DNA of 64,000 nucleotides from an uncultured Lachnospiraceae bacterium (GTDB taxonomy: Bacteria > Bacillota > Clostridia > Lachnospirales > Lachnospiraceae): the NCBI GenBank assembly GCA_947632515.1, contig CANRPO010000019.1, forward strand, positions 1 to 64,000. Reading direction: 5' to 3'. A program made the translations under genes and the position numbers. Shown here piece by piece: positions 53,662 through 63,025 of this stretch (position 1 is its first letter; each line of letters begins with the position of its first letter). Under the pieces are notes generated by a model. That model saw only the letters and a program-made list of their open reading frames with translations, was not told the origin of the DNA and ran no database searches.

Positions 53662-54654
53662 ATGAGGATCGCTTTTTTTAGCACAAAACCTTACGATAAG
53701 ATATGGTTTGAACCCATGGCGAAGGAGTATGGGTTTGAGATACGTTTCTATGAGATGCCGTTTCAGGAGGACACCGTTCCGCTGGCGAGAGGGTACGACG
53801 CGGTCTGCATCTTCGTTAACGACTGCGTGACGGCGCAGATGATCGGGCAGCTCTACGAGATGAAGGTGAAGGCGCTGCTCCTTCGGAGCGCGGGATTCAA
53901 TCATGTGGACGTGAAGGCGGCGGAGGACAAGATCCTGATCCTGCGGGTGCCCAGCTATTCGCCGGAGGCGGTGGCGGAGTTCGCCATGGGGATGATCCTG
54001 ACCGTGAACCGATACACGCACAAGGCTTATAACAGGACGAGAGAGTTCAACATGAGCCTGAACGGGCTGATGGGTGTGGATCTGTACCAAAAGACGGCGG
54101 GGATCGTCGGCACGGGCAGGATCGGGCAGGCGATGATACGTATCTGCAACGGTTTCGGTATGCGGGTGCTGGCCTATGACCCCTATCCGAATCCAAAGCT
54201 GGAGGCCGAGTACGTGTCGATGGAAGAGCTTCTGGAGGGATCCGATCTGATCTCGCTGCACTGCCCGCTGACGTCGGAGACGCGCCACATCATCAACCGC
54301 CAGGCGATAGAGAATATGAAACAGGGCGTGTATTTGGTGAATACGTCCAGAGGCGGCCTGATCGACACCGACGCGCTCATAGACGGGCTGGTGGCAGGCA
54401 GATTCGGCGGCGTGGGCCTTGACGTGTACGAGGAGGAGGAAGGGATTTTCTACGAGGACAAATCGGGGGAGATCATGCGGGATGAGAACCTGGCCCGCCT
54501 GATGACTTTTCCGAATGTGCTCATCACTTCCCATATGGGATTTTTCACGAAGGAGGCTATGCAGGCGATCGCCGAGGTGACGCTGGAGAACGCCTACGCT
54601 GTGGAAAACGGCCTGCCGCTTGTCAATAAGGTCGGCGCGGAGGCGGTCAAATAG
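53662..54654 (+). CDS. ldhA: D-lactate dehydrogenase (D-2-hydroxyacid family)
   Basis: ATG 53662 with AGAGGAGG about 7 nt upstream gives 330 residues. The N-terminus MRIAFFSTKPYD, the RSAGFNHVD loop, NAD motif GTGRIGQAM, the YDPYPN acidic residue, the catalytic Arg in NTSRGGLIDT, Glu of EEEEG region and His in TSHMGFFT agree with fermentative D-lactate dehydrogenases. It reduces pyruvate to D-lactate and regenerates NAD. A different hydroxyacid remains possible. Confidence 0.9.
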   Translation: MRIAFFSTKPYDKIWFEPMAKEYGFEIRFYEMPFQEDTVPLARGYDAVCIFVNDCVTAQMIGQLYEMKVKALLLRSAGFNHVDVKAAEDKILILRVPSYSPEAVAEFAMGMILTVNRYTHKAYNRTREFNMSLNGLMGVDLYQKTAGIVGTGRIGQAMIRICNGFGMRVLAYDPYPNPKLEAEYVSMEELLEGSDLISLHCPLTSETRHIINRQAIENMKQGVYLVNTSRGGLIDTDALIDGLVAGRFGGVGLDVYEEEEGIFYEDKSGEIMRDENLARLMTFPNVLITSHMGFFTKEAMQAIAEVTLENAYAVENGLPLVNKVGAEAVK

Positions 54655-54695
54655 CAAAAAAAGATCATAAAACAACTGTTTACGGCAACCGATTC

Positions 54696-54724
54696 TTGAA
54701 TGTTTGATTTTATCATGGTAAACT
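54696..54724 (+). promoter_or_regulatory. Promoter of the signalling cluster
   Basis: TTGAAT (54696-54701), 17 bp and TAAACT (54719-54724), 33 nt before the response regulator ATG, which follows GGGAGG. Confidence 0.6.
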
Positions 54725-54757
54725 GAATTACAAGGGTTTATTTAAGGGAGGAAAGCT

Positions 54758-55669
54758 ATGAAGTACAAGGTGTTGCTGACGGGAAACAATGAGGCGGTCA
54801 TTGACGATTTTTTCACGCAGATGAGCGATAACTTCGAGGTGGTCACGACGTCCACCCGTTTCGCGGACATTACGCGGCATATCACTTTCTATAAACCGGA
54901 TATATTCGTGTACTGTATCTACAACGAGACGATGGAGGATCTGACGCAGATCGCGAACCTCAAGTTCCGTCTGTCGAACAATAAGACGCCCCTTGTCATT
55001 ATCGGTCTCAAGGAAGACTGCGACGAGTTTCTGCAGATCGCCGCCGGCGCGCCTGATCTGATCCTGCACAGGCCGCTGTCCGTGGCGGTGATCCAGGACA
55101 AGATCATAGAGCTCGTCAAGGATAACCGTTTCCGCAAGGCGGTGGACGAGAAGGCGGAGGAGCGCGCCTCGGCAGCGGCGAAGGCGGCGGGGAATTCGCA
55201 GGGGAGAGGCGCGGATTTCGAGATCGACAGGAACAGCATCGACCAGCTTATGGAGAGGCTGGCCTCGCCGGATCCCGTGACGGGTCCGATCCCGTCCGCC
55301 CCCGGCAGGCGCAAACACATCCTTGTGGTGGACGACAACGCGATGATGTTAAAGATGTTAAAAGAGCATCTGCACGACAAGTACGATGTGGCGACCGCCG
55401 CCAGCGGAAGGGTCGCGCTCAAGTTCCTGGAGAGAAAGACGACGGATCTGATTCTGCTGGATTACGAGATGCCAGAGGAGAGCGGCCCCGTCGTTCTGGA
55501 GAAACTGCGCGCCTCGGAGCAGACGAAGGATATTCCCGTTATCTTTCTGACCGGCGTCACCGACACGAAGAAGATCAAGGAGGCTCTCTCCATGAAACCG
55601 CAGAATTATCTGTTAAAACCTGTGGACAGGGAGAAACTTCTGGACACGATCGCCAAGGAGATCGGCTGA
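54758..55669 (+). CDS. Response regulator with degenerate and intact receiver domains
   Basis: The 303-residue protein has an N-terminal CheY-like fold (about 1-120) in which the acidic pair is replaced (TGNN) and the phospho-Asp position is Cys53; the switch Lys-Pro is Arg-Pro. A variable linker follows. The C-terminal receiver (185-303) is intact (VVDDNAMM, Asp235 in LLDYEMP, KPVD). No output domain is attached, so it signals by protein contact. It lies 37 nt before the hybrid kinase, its likely partner. Confidence 0.85.
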   Translation: MKYKVLLTGNNEAVIDDFFTQMSDNFEVVTTSTRFADITRHITFYKPDIFVYCIYNETMEDLTQIANLKFRLSNNKTPLVIIGLKEDCDEFLQIAAGAPDLILHRPLSVAVIQDKIIELVKDNRFRKAVDEKAEERASAAAKAAGNSQGRGADFEIDRNSIDQLMERLASPDPVTGPIPSAPGRRKHILVVDDNAMMLKMLKEHLHDKYDVATAASGRVALKFLERKTTDLILLDYEMPEESGPVVLEKLRASEQTKDIPVIFLTGVTDTKKIKEALSMKPQNYLLKPVDREKLLDTIAKEIG

Positions 55670-55706
55670 GTTTCGTGCATAAGATACATAGAGAGAGGAT
55701 TGCGCT

Positions 55707-58445
55707 ATGGACATAAATCGCGAAGTGACTTTGACGGATCTGATCGACGTGGAGACGCTGCAGAAGATCCAGGACAGCTTTTCCAATATGACGGGTATGG
55801 CGTCGCTCACCACGGACGCAAACGGCACGCCCGTGACGGTGGGCTCCAACTTCTCCGATTTCTGTATGAAATACACGAGGGTTTCGGACGTGGGCTGCGC
55901 GCGGTGCGAGCAGTGCGACAAATGGGGCGCGAAGGCGGCTCTCAAGAAGGGAGAGTCCATCGCCTATTTCTGTCACGCGGGCCTTGTGGATTTCGCGGCG
56001 CCGATCATGGCGGACGGCAGCATGGTCGGCTGTTTTATCGGCGGTCAGGTGCTCACGGAGACGCCGGATTTTGACAAGATACGGGAGATCGCGGAGGAGC
56101 TTGGCGTCGATCCCGACGCGTATGCGGAGGCCGCGGGCAAGGTCAGGATCATCGAGCAGGAAGGGATCGACAGGGCGGCGAAGTTTCTCTATACGATCGC
56201 GGATATTCTGTCCAATATGGCCTACAACAAGTATCTGGTGCTGCAGTCCAATATCAAGATGGCCTCCAATCTGGAACTCGCCACCAAGGCGTACGAGGAT
56301 CTCGAAAAATCGGAGAACATGAAGTCCGACTTTCTGGCCAATATGAGCCATGAGATCCGCACGCCCATGAACGCGGTCATCGGCATGGCGGAGATGGCTC
56401 TCAGGGAGGATATGACGCCCGTCGCGAGAGATTACATCAACCAGATCAAGGAGGCGGGCAAATCTCTGCTCACGATCATCAATGATATTTTGGATTTCTC
56501 CAAGATCGAATCCGGCAAGATGGACATTACCGAGGTGGACTACGAGCCTATGTCCGTGGTGCACGACGTTTCCAATATTATCATGACGAGGCTAAAGGAC
56601 AAGGACGTGGAGCTGATCTTGGACGTTGCGCCCAATGTGCCGAACAAGCTGTGGGGCGACAATATCAGGATCAAGCAGGTGCTCTTAAATCTGGCGAACA
56701 ACGCGGCCAAATTTACCTCCGAGGGCAAGGTCACGATCAGGATGGAGTGCGACAAGATCAAGCCGGACGAGGTCAGCATGCACTTCTGCGTGGAAGATAC
56801 GGGCATCGGCATCAAGAAGGAGGACATCGATAAGCTGTTCCAGTCCTTCCAACAGGTGGACAGCAAGCGCAACCGCAACATTGAGGGGACGGGTCTGGGG
56901 CTGGCGATCTCCAAGAATCTGCTGACGCTGATGAACGGTTCTATCTGGGTGGAGAGCGAGTATGAGAAGGGCAGCAAATTCAGCTGCGTACTTCCCCAGA
57001 AGATCGTGGACGACACGCCCAGCATCGGCGTGAAGGAGCCGGACTCGGCGGTCATAATAGGGCTGATCTCCAACCCCTATGTCCGGGACGGCCTGTGCGA
57101 CGATGCCGCCAAGCTCGGCGTCCGGGACGTGCGGCTGATGACGGGGAAGGAGCTGGCCGATCTGGAGCTGCCGGAGGACAAGAGGGTATTTCTCTTTGTG
57201 GAGCATCCGATGTTCTCGGACAGAGTGGAGAGCTGGGTGAGCGCGCACCCGGACGCGACCGTAGTGCTGCTCATCGATTTTGACGAGACGGCGGACTATG
57301 ATCTCCCCAATGTGCTGGTGGTCAAGAAACCGCTCTACGCGCTGAACATCGCGATGATCCTGAACGGCGAGGAGATGAAACTCTCCGATCAGGACGAGGG
57401 GAGCGAGTTTGATTTTATCGCGCCGAGCGCCAAGGTGCTCATCGTGGACGACAACGCGGTGAACCTGACGGTGGCGGAAGGACTTCTCGAACCGCTGAAG
57501 ATGCAGGTCGATACCGCGCCCGGAGGCAAGGAGGCCATCGACAGGATCTCTGCGGAGCACTACGACATCGTCTTTATGGATCACATGATGCCGGAGATCG
57601 ACGGCGTGGAGGCGACGCACATCATCAGGCGTCTGCACCCGGAGTACGACGACGTGCCGATCATAGCGCTCACGGCCAACGCCGTGGAGGGGACCAAGGA
57701 GATGTTCTGCCGGGAAGGCATGAACGATTTTGTCGCGAAACCTATCGAGCTGCGCATGCTGGTCGCCAAAGTGCGTCAGTGGCTCCCCATCGAGAAGATC
57801 CAGAAGGACTACACGGCGACGACCGGAAACAAGAAAGCCAAGAGCACGACGGACATCGTGGTGGGCGATCTGGATGTGAAGTTCGCCATGGAGTTTCTGG
57901 TCAGCGAATCGCTTTTCTGGAAGGTGCTGAAGGTGTTCTACAACAGTATCGAGAAGAAGGTAAAGCTGATCGGGACGCTGGAGGAGCAGGAGGATTGGAC
58001 GAACTATACGGTGGAAGTCCACGGCCTGAAAAATTCCGCCAAGCAGATCGGCGCCATATCCCTGTCCGAGAAGGCCGCAGCCTTGGAGAAGGCGGGCAAT
58101 TCGCGGGATGCGGCCACGATACATAGAGATACCCCCGCGATGCTGGAGCAGTATAGGAACTATGAGCCCGTACTGGCGCCGTTCTGTCAGGAGGACGAGG
58201 AGGAGGCCGACAAAAAGGAACTCACCGGCGAAGTGCTGCGGGAATGCTTTACGGCGATGCGGGACGCACTGGACAATCTGGACATGGATCAGATGGAGGA
58301 GGTTATCAGCCGGATGGGGCGGTATCGATACGAAAACTGGCAGCATGATTTGTTCGACCAGCTCAAGGAGGCGTCGGAGGAGATGGACGTGGACCGCTGC
58401 GACGCGATCCTGCGCAGTTGGGAGGAGCAGATGCTTGCGGGTTAG
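55707..58445 (+). CDS. Hybrid histidine kinase with PocR sensor
   Basis: The 912-residue cytoplasmic protein has an N-terminal PocR ligand domain (about 8-185; FCHAGLVDFAAPIMADGS and Cys pairs GCARCEQC), HisKA with His215 (MSHEIRTPMNAVIG), HATPase (VKIRME..GTGLGLAISKNL type), a receiver with Asp625 (FMDHMMPEIDG) and an HPt domain with His772 (VHGLKNSAKQ). This is a complete phosphorelay in one chain. PocR in the pdu regulator senses 1,2-propanediol, but the ligand here is unknown. Confidence 0.88.
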   Translation: MDINREVTLTDLIDVETLQKIQDSFSNMTGMASLTTDANGTPVTVGSNFSDFCMKYTRVSDVGCARCEQCDKWGAKAALKKGESIAYFCHAGLVDFAAPIMADGSMVGCFIGGQVLTETPDFDKIREIAEELGVDPDAYAEAAGKVRIIEQEGIDRAAKFLYTIADILSNMAYNKYLVLQSNIKMASNLELATKAYEDLEKSENMKSDFLANMSHEIRTPMNAVIGMAEMALREDMTPVARDYINQIKEAGKSLLTIINDILDFSKIESGKMDITEVDYEPMSVVHDVSNIIMTRLKDKDVELILDVAPNVPNKLWGDNIRIKQVLLNLANNAAKFTSEGKVTIRMECDKIKPDEVSMHFCVEDTGIGIKKEDIDKLFQSFQQVDSKRNRNIEGTGLGLAISKNLLTLMNGSIWVESEYEKGSKFSCVLPQKIVDDTPSIGVKEPDSAVIIGLISNPYVRDGLCDDAAKLGVRDVRLMTGKELADLELPEDKRVFLFVEHPMFSDRVESWVSAHPDATVVLLIDFDETADYDLPNVLVVKKPLYALNIAMILNGEEMKLSDQDEGSEFDFIAPSAKVLIVDDNAVNLTVAEGLLEPLKMQVDTAPGGKEAIDRISAEHYDIVFMDHMMPEIDGVEATHIIRRLHPEYDDVPIIALTANAVEGTKEMFCREGMNDFVAKPIELRMLVAKVRQWLPIEKIQKDYTATTGNKKAKSTTDIVVGDLDVKFAMEFLVSESLFWKVLKVFYNSIEKKVKLIGTLEEQEDWTNYTVEVHGLKNSAKQIGAISLSEKAAALEKAGNSRDAATIHRDTPAMLEQYRNYEPVLAPFCQEDEEEADKKELTGEVLRECFTAMRDALDNLDMDQMEEVISRMGRYRYENWQHDLFDQLKEASEEMDVDRCDAILRSWEEQMLAG

Positions 58446-58476
58446 CGGTACGGCAGTACAGCGAAGGAGCGCGAAA

Positions 58477-58947
58477 GTGGAGACGTCATTTCAGGTCAGA
58501 TGCGCATATCGTAATGAGTGGCAGGAGGCGATGACTCTTGCATGGCAGACCTTTCTGCGCTTTGAGGCGGACGTCTATACGCCGGAAGGGGTGAAGAACT
58601 TTGAGAACTTTGTCACCGACTCCACCCTGTACCGTATGTTTATTATGGGGAATTATCAGCTGTTTGTCGCGGTCATGCGAAACAGGATCGTGGGGATGAT
58701 CACGCTGCGCGACTCCACCCACATCTCGCTGCTCTTTGTGGATGAGCGGTATCACAGACAGGGGATCGGGCGGGCGCTGATCCGGTATTTGGCGGACTAC
58801 TTGGCGACGGAGGTCGGCGCCGGCCGCATGACGGTCAACGCATCGCCCTACGGCGTGGAATTTTATCACAGGATGGGATTTCGGGATCTGGGGCCGGAGA
58901 CGACCAGGGACGGCATTATCTACACACCGATGGAATTTATATTATAG
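58477..58947 (+). CDS. GNAT-family N-acetyltransferase
   Basis: GTG 58477 with AAGGAG 7 nt upstream gives 156 residues; the longer frame overlaps the kinase gene. The acetyl-CoA motif RYHRQGIGRALIRYL and the ASPYGVEFYHRMGF segment place it in the GNAT superfamily. The N-terminal half has ETSFQVRCAYRNEWQEAM. Substrate is unknown. It lies between two signalling genes. Confidence 0.85.
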   Translation: METSFQVRCAYRNEWQEAMTLAWQTFLRFEADVYTPEGVKNFENFVTDSTLYRMFIMGNYQLFVAVMRNRIVGMITLRDSTHISLLFVDERYHRQGIGRALIRYLADYLATEVGAGRMTVNASPYGVEFYHRMGFRDLGPETTRDGIIYTPMEFIL

Positions 58948-58961
58948 GACGTGAGGTTGCT

Positions 58962-60218
58962 ATGGAATATATCAAGAGTAAGGACATTTATCTGTTAATG
59001 CGCGACATCTTAAAACTGATCCACCCGAGACTGATGGAGCACGGGTCGAAGGTGGCCTATATGGTTTGTCTGATGCTGCGGGAAAAGAGCAGATACGAGC
59101 CGTTCGAGCTGGCGGACGTCTCCATGATCTGCACGATGCACGACATCGGCGCCTATATGACGGAGGAGGGCAAGATCAACGACATGCTGCGCTATGAGTC
59201 CCGCGACAGCATGGCGCACTCCATCTACGGCTATCTGTTTTTTAAGTATCTGTCCCCCGTGCCGGATCTGTCCAAGGTCATTATGTACCATCATATGGAC
59301 TACGAGCAGCTCAAGAAGGTGGACTATGAGTTCAAGAATGTGGCCGCGTACATCAATATCGCGGAGAAGATGGACATCTACTCCTCCTCCATGGGCAGTC
59401 AGTTCGATCTGTATATGTTTGAGAGGATGAGCGGCACGAAGCTGTCCGCCGACGGGCTCGCCCTTTTCTATCAGGTTGCCAATAAGTATGAGATCTTCGA
59501 CAAGATCAAGAGCGGAGAGTACAAGGACGAGTTGGGCAAACTGGCGGAGTATATGATCTTTTCCAATGAGGACAAGAAAAAATTTCTGGAGATGCTGATG
59601 TACTGTCTGGGCTTTCGCAGCAAGAGTATGGTGGTCGACAATATCACTACGGTCTGCGTCTGCGAGGAGCTTGCCGAGGAGATGATGCTGCCGCCTGTGG
59701 AGAAGGAGATCCTCTACTACGGCGCGCTGATCCATGACATCGGCATGCTGGCGATACCGCGCGAGATCATCGAATCCCCCCGCAAACTGGAGCCGGAGGA
59801 GGTCAAGCTGCTCAGGACCCATGTGGAGATCGCCGAGGAAGTGCTGAAGGATAAGATGCAGTCGGAAGTTTTTGACATTGCCCTGGCCCACCATGAGAGG
59901 GGAGACGGCAGCGGTTATCCGCATCGTCTGAAAGATCTGCAGATGAACATGCCGCAGAAGATTCTGCAGGTCGCGGACGTGGTGACGGCTCTCGTGAATC
60001 CCAGAAGTTACCGCAAGGATATGCCGAAGGAGAAGGTGATCGCGATCCTGAACGAGGAGGCGTCCAAGAACAGGCTGAAACGCTCGGTGGTCAACACCTT
60101 CGTCAAATCTTATGACAGGATCATGGACCGCGTCAGGAAAGAGGCGGCCGAGATCATGAAGATGTACGACACGCTGAACATGCAGTACGAGCTGGTGAGC
60201 AAAAAGTATAAGATTTAG
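58962..60218 (+). CDS. HD-GYP protein, probable c-di-GMP phosphodiesterase
   Basis: The 418-residue protein has an N-terminal HD-like domain (HGSKVAYMVCL, CTMHDIGAYM) and a C-terminal HD-GYP domain: HDIGMLAIP (His258-Asp259), HVEIAEEVL and HHERGDGSGYPHRL (His310, His311). Intact HD and GYP motifs predict hydrolysis of c-di-GMP. Two HD-type halves in one protein suggest the N-terminal one is regulatory. Starts 14 nt after the acetyltransferase gene. Confidence 0.9.
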   Translation: MEYIKSKDIYLLMRDILKLIHPRLMEHGSKVAYMVCLMLREKSRYEPFELADVSMICTMHDIGAYMTEEGKINDMLRYESRDSMAHSIYGYLFFKYLSPVPDLSKVIMYHHMDYEQLKKVDYEFKNVAAYINIAEKMDIYSSSMGSQFDLYMFERMSGTKLSADGLALFYQVANKYEIFDKIKSGEYKDELGKLAEYMIFSNEDKKKFLEMLMYCLGFRSKSMVVDNITTVCVCEELAEEMMLPPVEKEILYYGALIHDIGMLAIPREIIESPRKLEPEEVKLLRTHVEIAEEVLKDKMQSEVFDIALAHHERGDGSGYPHRLKDLQMNMPQKILQVADVVTALVNPRSYRKDMPKEKVIAILNEEASKNRLKRSVVNTFVKSYDRIMDRVRKEAAEIMKMYDTLNMQYELVSKKYKI

Positions 60219-60230
60219 TTTACCGGACGA

Positions 60231-60258
60231 TACAAAATTTTATTCCACAAATTTTGTA
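60231..60258. repeat. Perfect inverted repeat after the HD-GYP gene
   Basis: TACAAAATTT and AAATTTTGTA form a 10-bp perfect stem around TATTCCAC. No T run follows directly, so it could be a weak terminator or an operator before the YesL-like gene. A TATAAT-like element is at 60290-60295 but has no clear -35. Confidence 0.5.
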
Positions 60259-60324
60259 AATTGTATAGCTTTTTTATGTAGTTTTGTAATATAATAAAGT
60301 TGGGTATGCGGGAGTTGAGCTGAA

Positions 60325-61011
60325 ATGGGTAAGATTTTTGATATGGATAGTCCGCTTATGCGGTTTTTGAACCGCGTGGGCGATATGCTGATCTTAAACT
60401 TTGTGATGATTCTTTGCTGTATACCGGTCATCACGATCGGGGCGGCCTGTACAGCCATGCACTACGTACTCCTGAAGATCGTGCGGGACGAGGAGGGGTA
60501 TCTGGTCAGAGGATTTTTTAAATCCTTTGTCCGCAATTTCAAACAGGCCACGATAGCTTGGCTTTTGATGCTTGTGGTGATCGCGGTTTATCTTGGCGAT
60601 TGGCTGATCTTCAGCTATTCGGGCATAGCGTTCCCGAAGGCGCTGGTCATAGCGGTGGTAGCCGTGGGGGTGATTGCGCTGATGGTTTCCCTGTATGTGT
60701 TCCCGCTGATTGCCAGATTTGAGAATACGGTCAGAAATACGATCAAGAATGCGGCGATCCTTGCGTTCGCGAATCTGCCGAAGACTCTGGGCATGGCATT
60801 TCTGTATGCGCTGCCGCTTATCATAGGCTATTTTTCGGCGTATTCCTATATCTTTATATTTATGTTCGGCATTTCACTCCCGGCGTACGGCGCGGCATGG
60901 CTGTACAGCGGTATTTTCAAGAAGTTTGAGCCGGAATCGGAGCAGACTTTGGATATGGACTTTTCTGTAAACGTAGAGTTGGAAGGGGAGACGGATGGAA
61001 GAGAGAAATAA
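60325..61011 (+). CDS. YesL/DUF624-family membrane protein
   Basis: The 228-residue protein starts with the family motif DMDSPLMRFLNRVGDMLILNF and has five to six hydrophobic helices and CCIPVITIGAACTAMHYV. Family members often sit by sugar transporters and their role is unknown. The tail is charged. Its end overlaps the start of the next gene by 17 nt, so it is coupled to a GGDEF cyclase. Confidence 0.87.
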   Translation: MGKIFDMDSPLMRFLNRVGDMLILNFVMILCCIPVITIGAACTAMHYVLLKIVRDEEGYLVRGFFKSFVRNFKQATIAWLLMLVVIAVYLGDWLIFSYSGIAFPKALVIAVVAVGVIALMVSLYVFPLIARFENTVRNTIKNAAILAFANLPKTLGMAFLYALPLIIGYFSAYSYIFIFMFGISLPAYGAAWLYSGIFKKFEPESEQTLDMDFSVNVELEGETDGREK

Positions 61012-62497
61012 GTCGGCGATCGTCTCATGGATCGTGCCGGCGATCATATTTCTGCTGATTGTTTTTGTGATGATGTTTAACTTTTCGACGAAGAGCAGCG
61101 CGGCGGCGTCGGAGACAGTTTCAAGGAATCTGGTGAAATCCGCAGAGACATACGGCGATGAATTTCTTGGCAGGCTTGAACTGCTCGGCAGGGCTACCAG
61201 CCCGTTTCGCGTGATGATGGAGCGCGAACTGCTGACCACTGACAGCAATACGGCCGCCATGGCCAGCATCCTGTACTCCTGCTCGGAGGCTTACAAGGTT
61301 GTCTATTGTGACAGCGACGGAGAGGGAGTCGATCAGGCAGGCAAACGGGTCAGTATCGGCGAGGAGGAATATTTTCAGAATATCGTGCAGTCTGAAACCG
61401 CCGCATACGTCTATGCGGAAGGCAAAGCGGATGATCCTTCGGATAAGCCGGCGATTATCGTGTCGGAGTGTATGAACAGGGCGGGGGAGAGAGAGTATCT
61501 GCTCTTGTACTATCCCATGGACAAATTTGAAGGGCTGATAACGAAATCGGATTTTGATTACAATACGTTTTTGGCGCTCATCGATCCGTCGGGCAATATC
61601 ATGGGCACTGCGGGCGCGCAGACCAGCAAGCTGCTGCAGGGCGATAATCTTCTGGAGACCATTGAGAGAGAGAATGGGGCGGAGACCCGCACGATCAAGA
61701 GCCGTCTGGATAACGGCTCGCGGGGCAGCACGAGCGTAACGGTGGACGGCGAGAGCTGTGTGCTCGCATATGTTCCGTTTGGCGTCAATCGCTGGGAGAT
61801 CGTTCTGGGCGTCAGTCAGGACTATGTGGACAGGCAGACCAATCTGCAGTGGCAGGATGCCAGAAATATGATGCTCTATCTGATCGCGGCAATCCTCGTT
61901 TTCATCTTCATGGTGATCGTTATCAACATCATCGGCAAGATACGCAGCAATGAGAAGAAGAAAGAGCTGGAGGACAAGGCGGATACGGATCTTCTGACCG
62001 GGCTGACCAACAAGCTGGCCACGGAGCGCAAGATCAAGGAATACATGGCGAAACATCCCGATTCCCAGTCCATGCTGTTTATTTTGGATGTGGATAACTT
62101 CAAGAAGATCAACGATACCATGGGGCACGCCTTCGGCGACGAGGTGCTTCGCTCGCTGGGGCAGCAGATCACGGCGATCTTCCGCGCGTCGGACATTATC
62201 GGGCGTGTGGGCGGCGACGAGTTCATGATCTTCTTAAAGGGGATCGAGGACGCGGACACCGTTCGCAAGGAGGCGGATAAGGTCGAGAACTTCTTCCGCA
62301 ATTTCCAGGCGGGCGAGTATGTCAAGTACGCCGCCACCGCGAGTATCGGCGTGGCGATCTTCCCGCAGGAGGGCGGCGATTTCGAATCGCTGTACAAGGC
62401 GGCGGATCAGGGACTGTACAAGGCGAAGAAACGCGGCAAAAATCAGCTGGCGTTCTACCGTGACGAGTGGAGGCAGACTGAGAGCGCACAGAAATAA
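60995..62497 (+). CDS. Diguanylate cyclase with extracytoplasmic sensor and I-site
   Basis: The 500-residue protein has two membrane helices (about 12-30 and 287-308) flanking an outside domain of Cache type (SETVSRNLVKSAETYGD to WEIVLGVSQDYVD). The C-terminal GGDEF domain has TDLLTGLTNKLATE, DVDNFKKINDTMGHAFGD and GGDEF at residues 406-410. RASD (397-400) five residues before it is a complete I-site, so product inhibition is expected. It should make c-di-GMP in response to an external ligand. Confidence 0.92.
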   Translation: MEERNKSAIVSWIVPAIIFLLIVFVMMFNFSTKSSAAASETVSRNLVKSAETYGDEFLGRLELLGRATSPFRVMMERELLTTDSNTAAMASILYSCSEAYKVVYCDSDGEGVDQAGKRVSIGEEEYFQNIVQSETAAYVYAEGKADDPSDKPAIIVSECMNRAGEREYLLLYYPMDKFEGLITKSDFDYNTFLALIDPSGNIMGTAGAQTSKLLQGDNLLETIERENGAETRTIKSRLDNGSRGSTSVTVDGESCVLAYVPFGVNRWEIVLGVSQDYVDRQTNLQWQDARNMMLYLIAAILVFIFMVIVINIIGKIRSNEKKKELEDKADTDLLTGLTNKLATERKIKEYMAKHPDSQSMLFILDVDNFKKINDTMGHAFGDEVLRSLGQQITAIFRASDIIGRVGGDEFMIFLKGIEDADTVRKEADKVENFFRNFQAGEYVKYAATASIGVAIFPQEGGDFESLYKAADQGLYKAKKRGKNQLAFYRDEWRQTESAQK

Positions 62498-62524
62498 CAA
62501 CAGAAATCGTATGACGCATTGCAG

Positions 62525-62552
62525 GACGGCGGAGTTTCCGCCGTCTTTTTTT
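62525..62552 (+). terminator. Terminator of the signalling cluster
   Basis: GACGGCGGA pairs with TCCGCCGTC around GTT and is followed by seven T. Confidence 0.92.
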
Positions 62553-62614
62553 GTCTGATAGGAAATACCTTGTTGCGTTAAAAAAGCAGGATGTAAAAAA
62601 GTACAGGCGGGCGC

Positions 62615-62643
62615 TTGACAAATACCCCCATGGGGTATATTAT
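62615..62643 (+). promoter_or_regulatory. csoR-copA promoter with CsoR operator in the spacer
   Basis: TTGACA (62615-62620), 17 bp and TATTAT (62638-62643). The spacer is almost entirely the palindrome ATACCCC-CAT-GGGGTAT (62622-62638), matching the GC-rich CsoR operator. Bound CsoR would block RNA polymerase and copper would release it. Confidence 0.88.
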
Positions 62644-62678
62644 CATGGGGAAAAGAAGAGAGCCGGGAGGATATATGC

Positions 62679-63008
62679 GTGGAAGATATGCAAAATTTGG
62701 ATAGCGCACAGGATTTGTGCGCATGCTGTCATCATAAGAACACACCGCGCGGCGAGAAGGAGCAAAGGCAGCTGCAGAACCGCGTCAATCGCATTATCGG
62801 ACAGCTGAACGGCATTAAAAATATGATAGACGACAACAGATACTGCGGGGATATTCTGATGCAGATCGGCGCTGTCGAGAGCGCGCTGCAAAGCCTTGGC
62901 TATGTCATTCTGGAGGATCACATGCGGACCTGCGTGGTCGAGGAAGTCAGAAAAGGCAACGAGGATATTCTCTCAGAGGCGGTCGAACTGATCAAGAAGT
63001 TAAAGTGA
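62679..63008 (+). CDS. csoR: Copper-sensing repressor CsoR
   Basis: GTG 62679 with GGGAGG 8 nt upstream gives 109 residues. The Cu(I) ligands Cys56, His81 and Cys85 have the same spacing as in CsoR (25 and 4 residues). The N-terminus has an extra Cys/His cluster (CACCHH, residues 14-19). The four-helix DUF156 fold is clear (QNRVNRIIGQLNGIKNMI). It represses the csoR-copA transcript until copper binds. Confidence 0.93.
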   Translation: MEDMQNLDSAQDLCACCHHKNTPRGEKEQRQLQNRVNRIIGQLNGIKNMIDDNRYCGDILMQIGAVESALQSLGYVILEDHMRTCVVEEVRKGNEDILSEAVELIKKLK

Positions 63009-63025
63009 GGACTGGATGACGGGAT

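Noticed and set aside
56685..58346. 553-codon minus-strand open frame
   Set aside because: It lies wholly opposite the hybrid kinase, whose domains are unambiguous. Its sequence is low-quality and Leu/His/Arg-rich.
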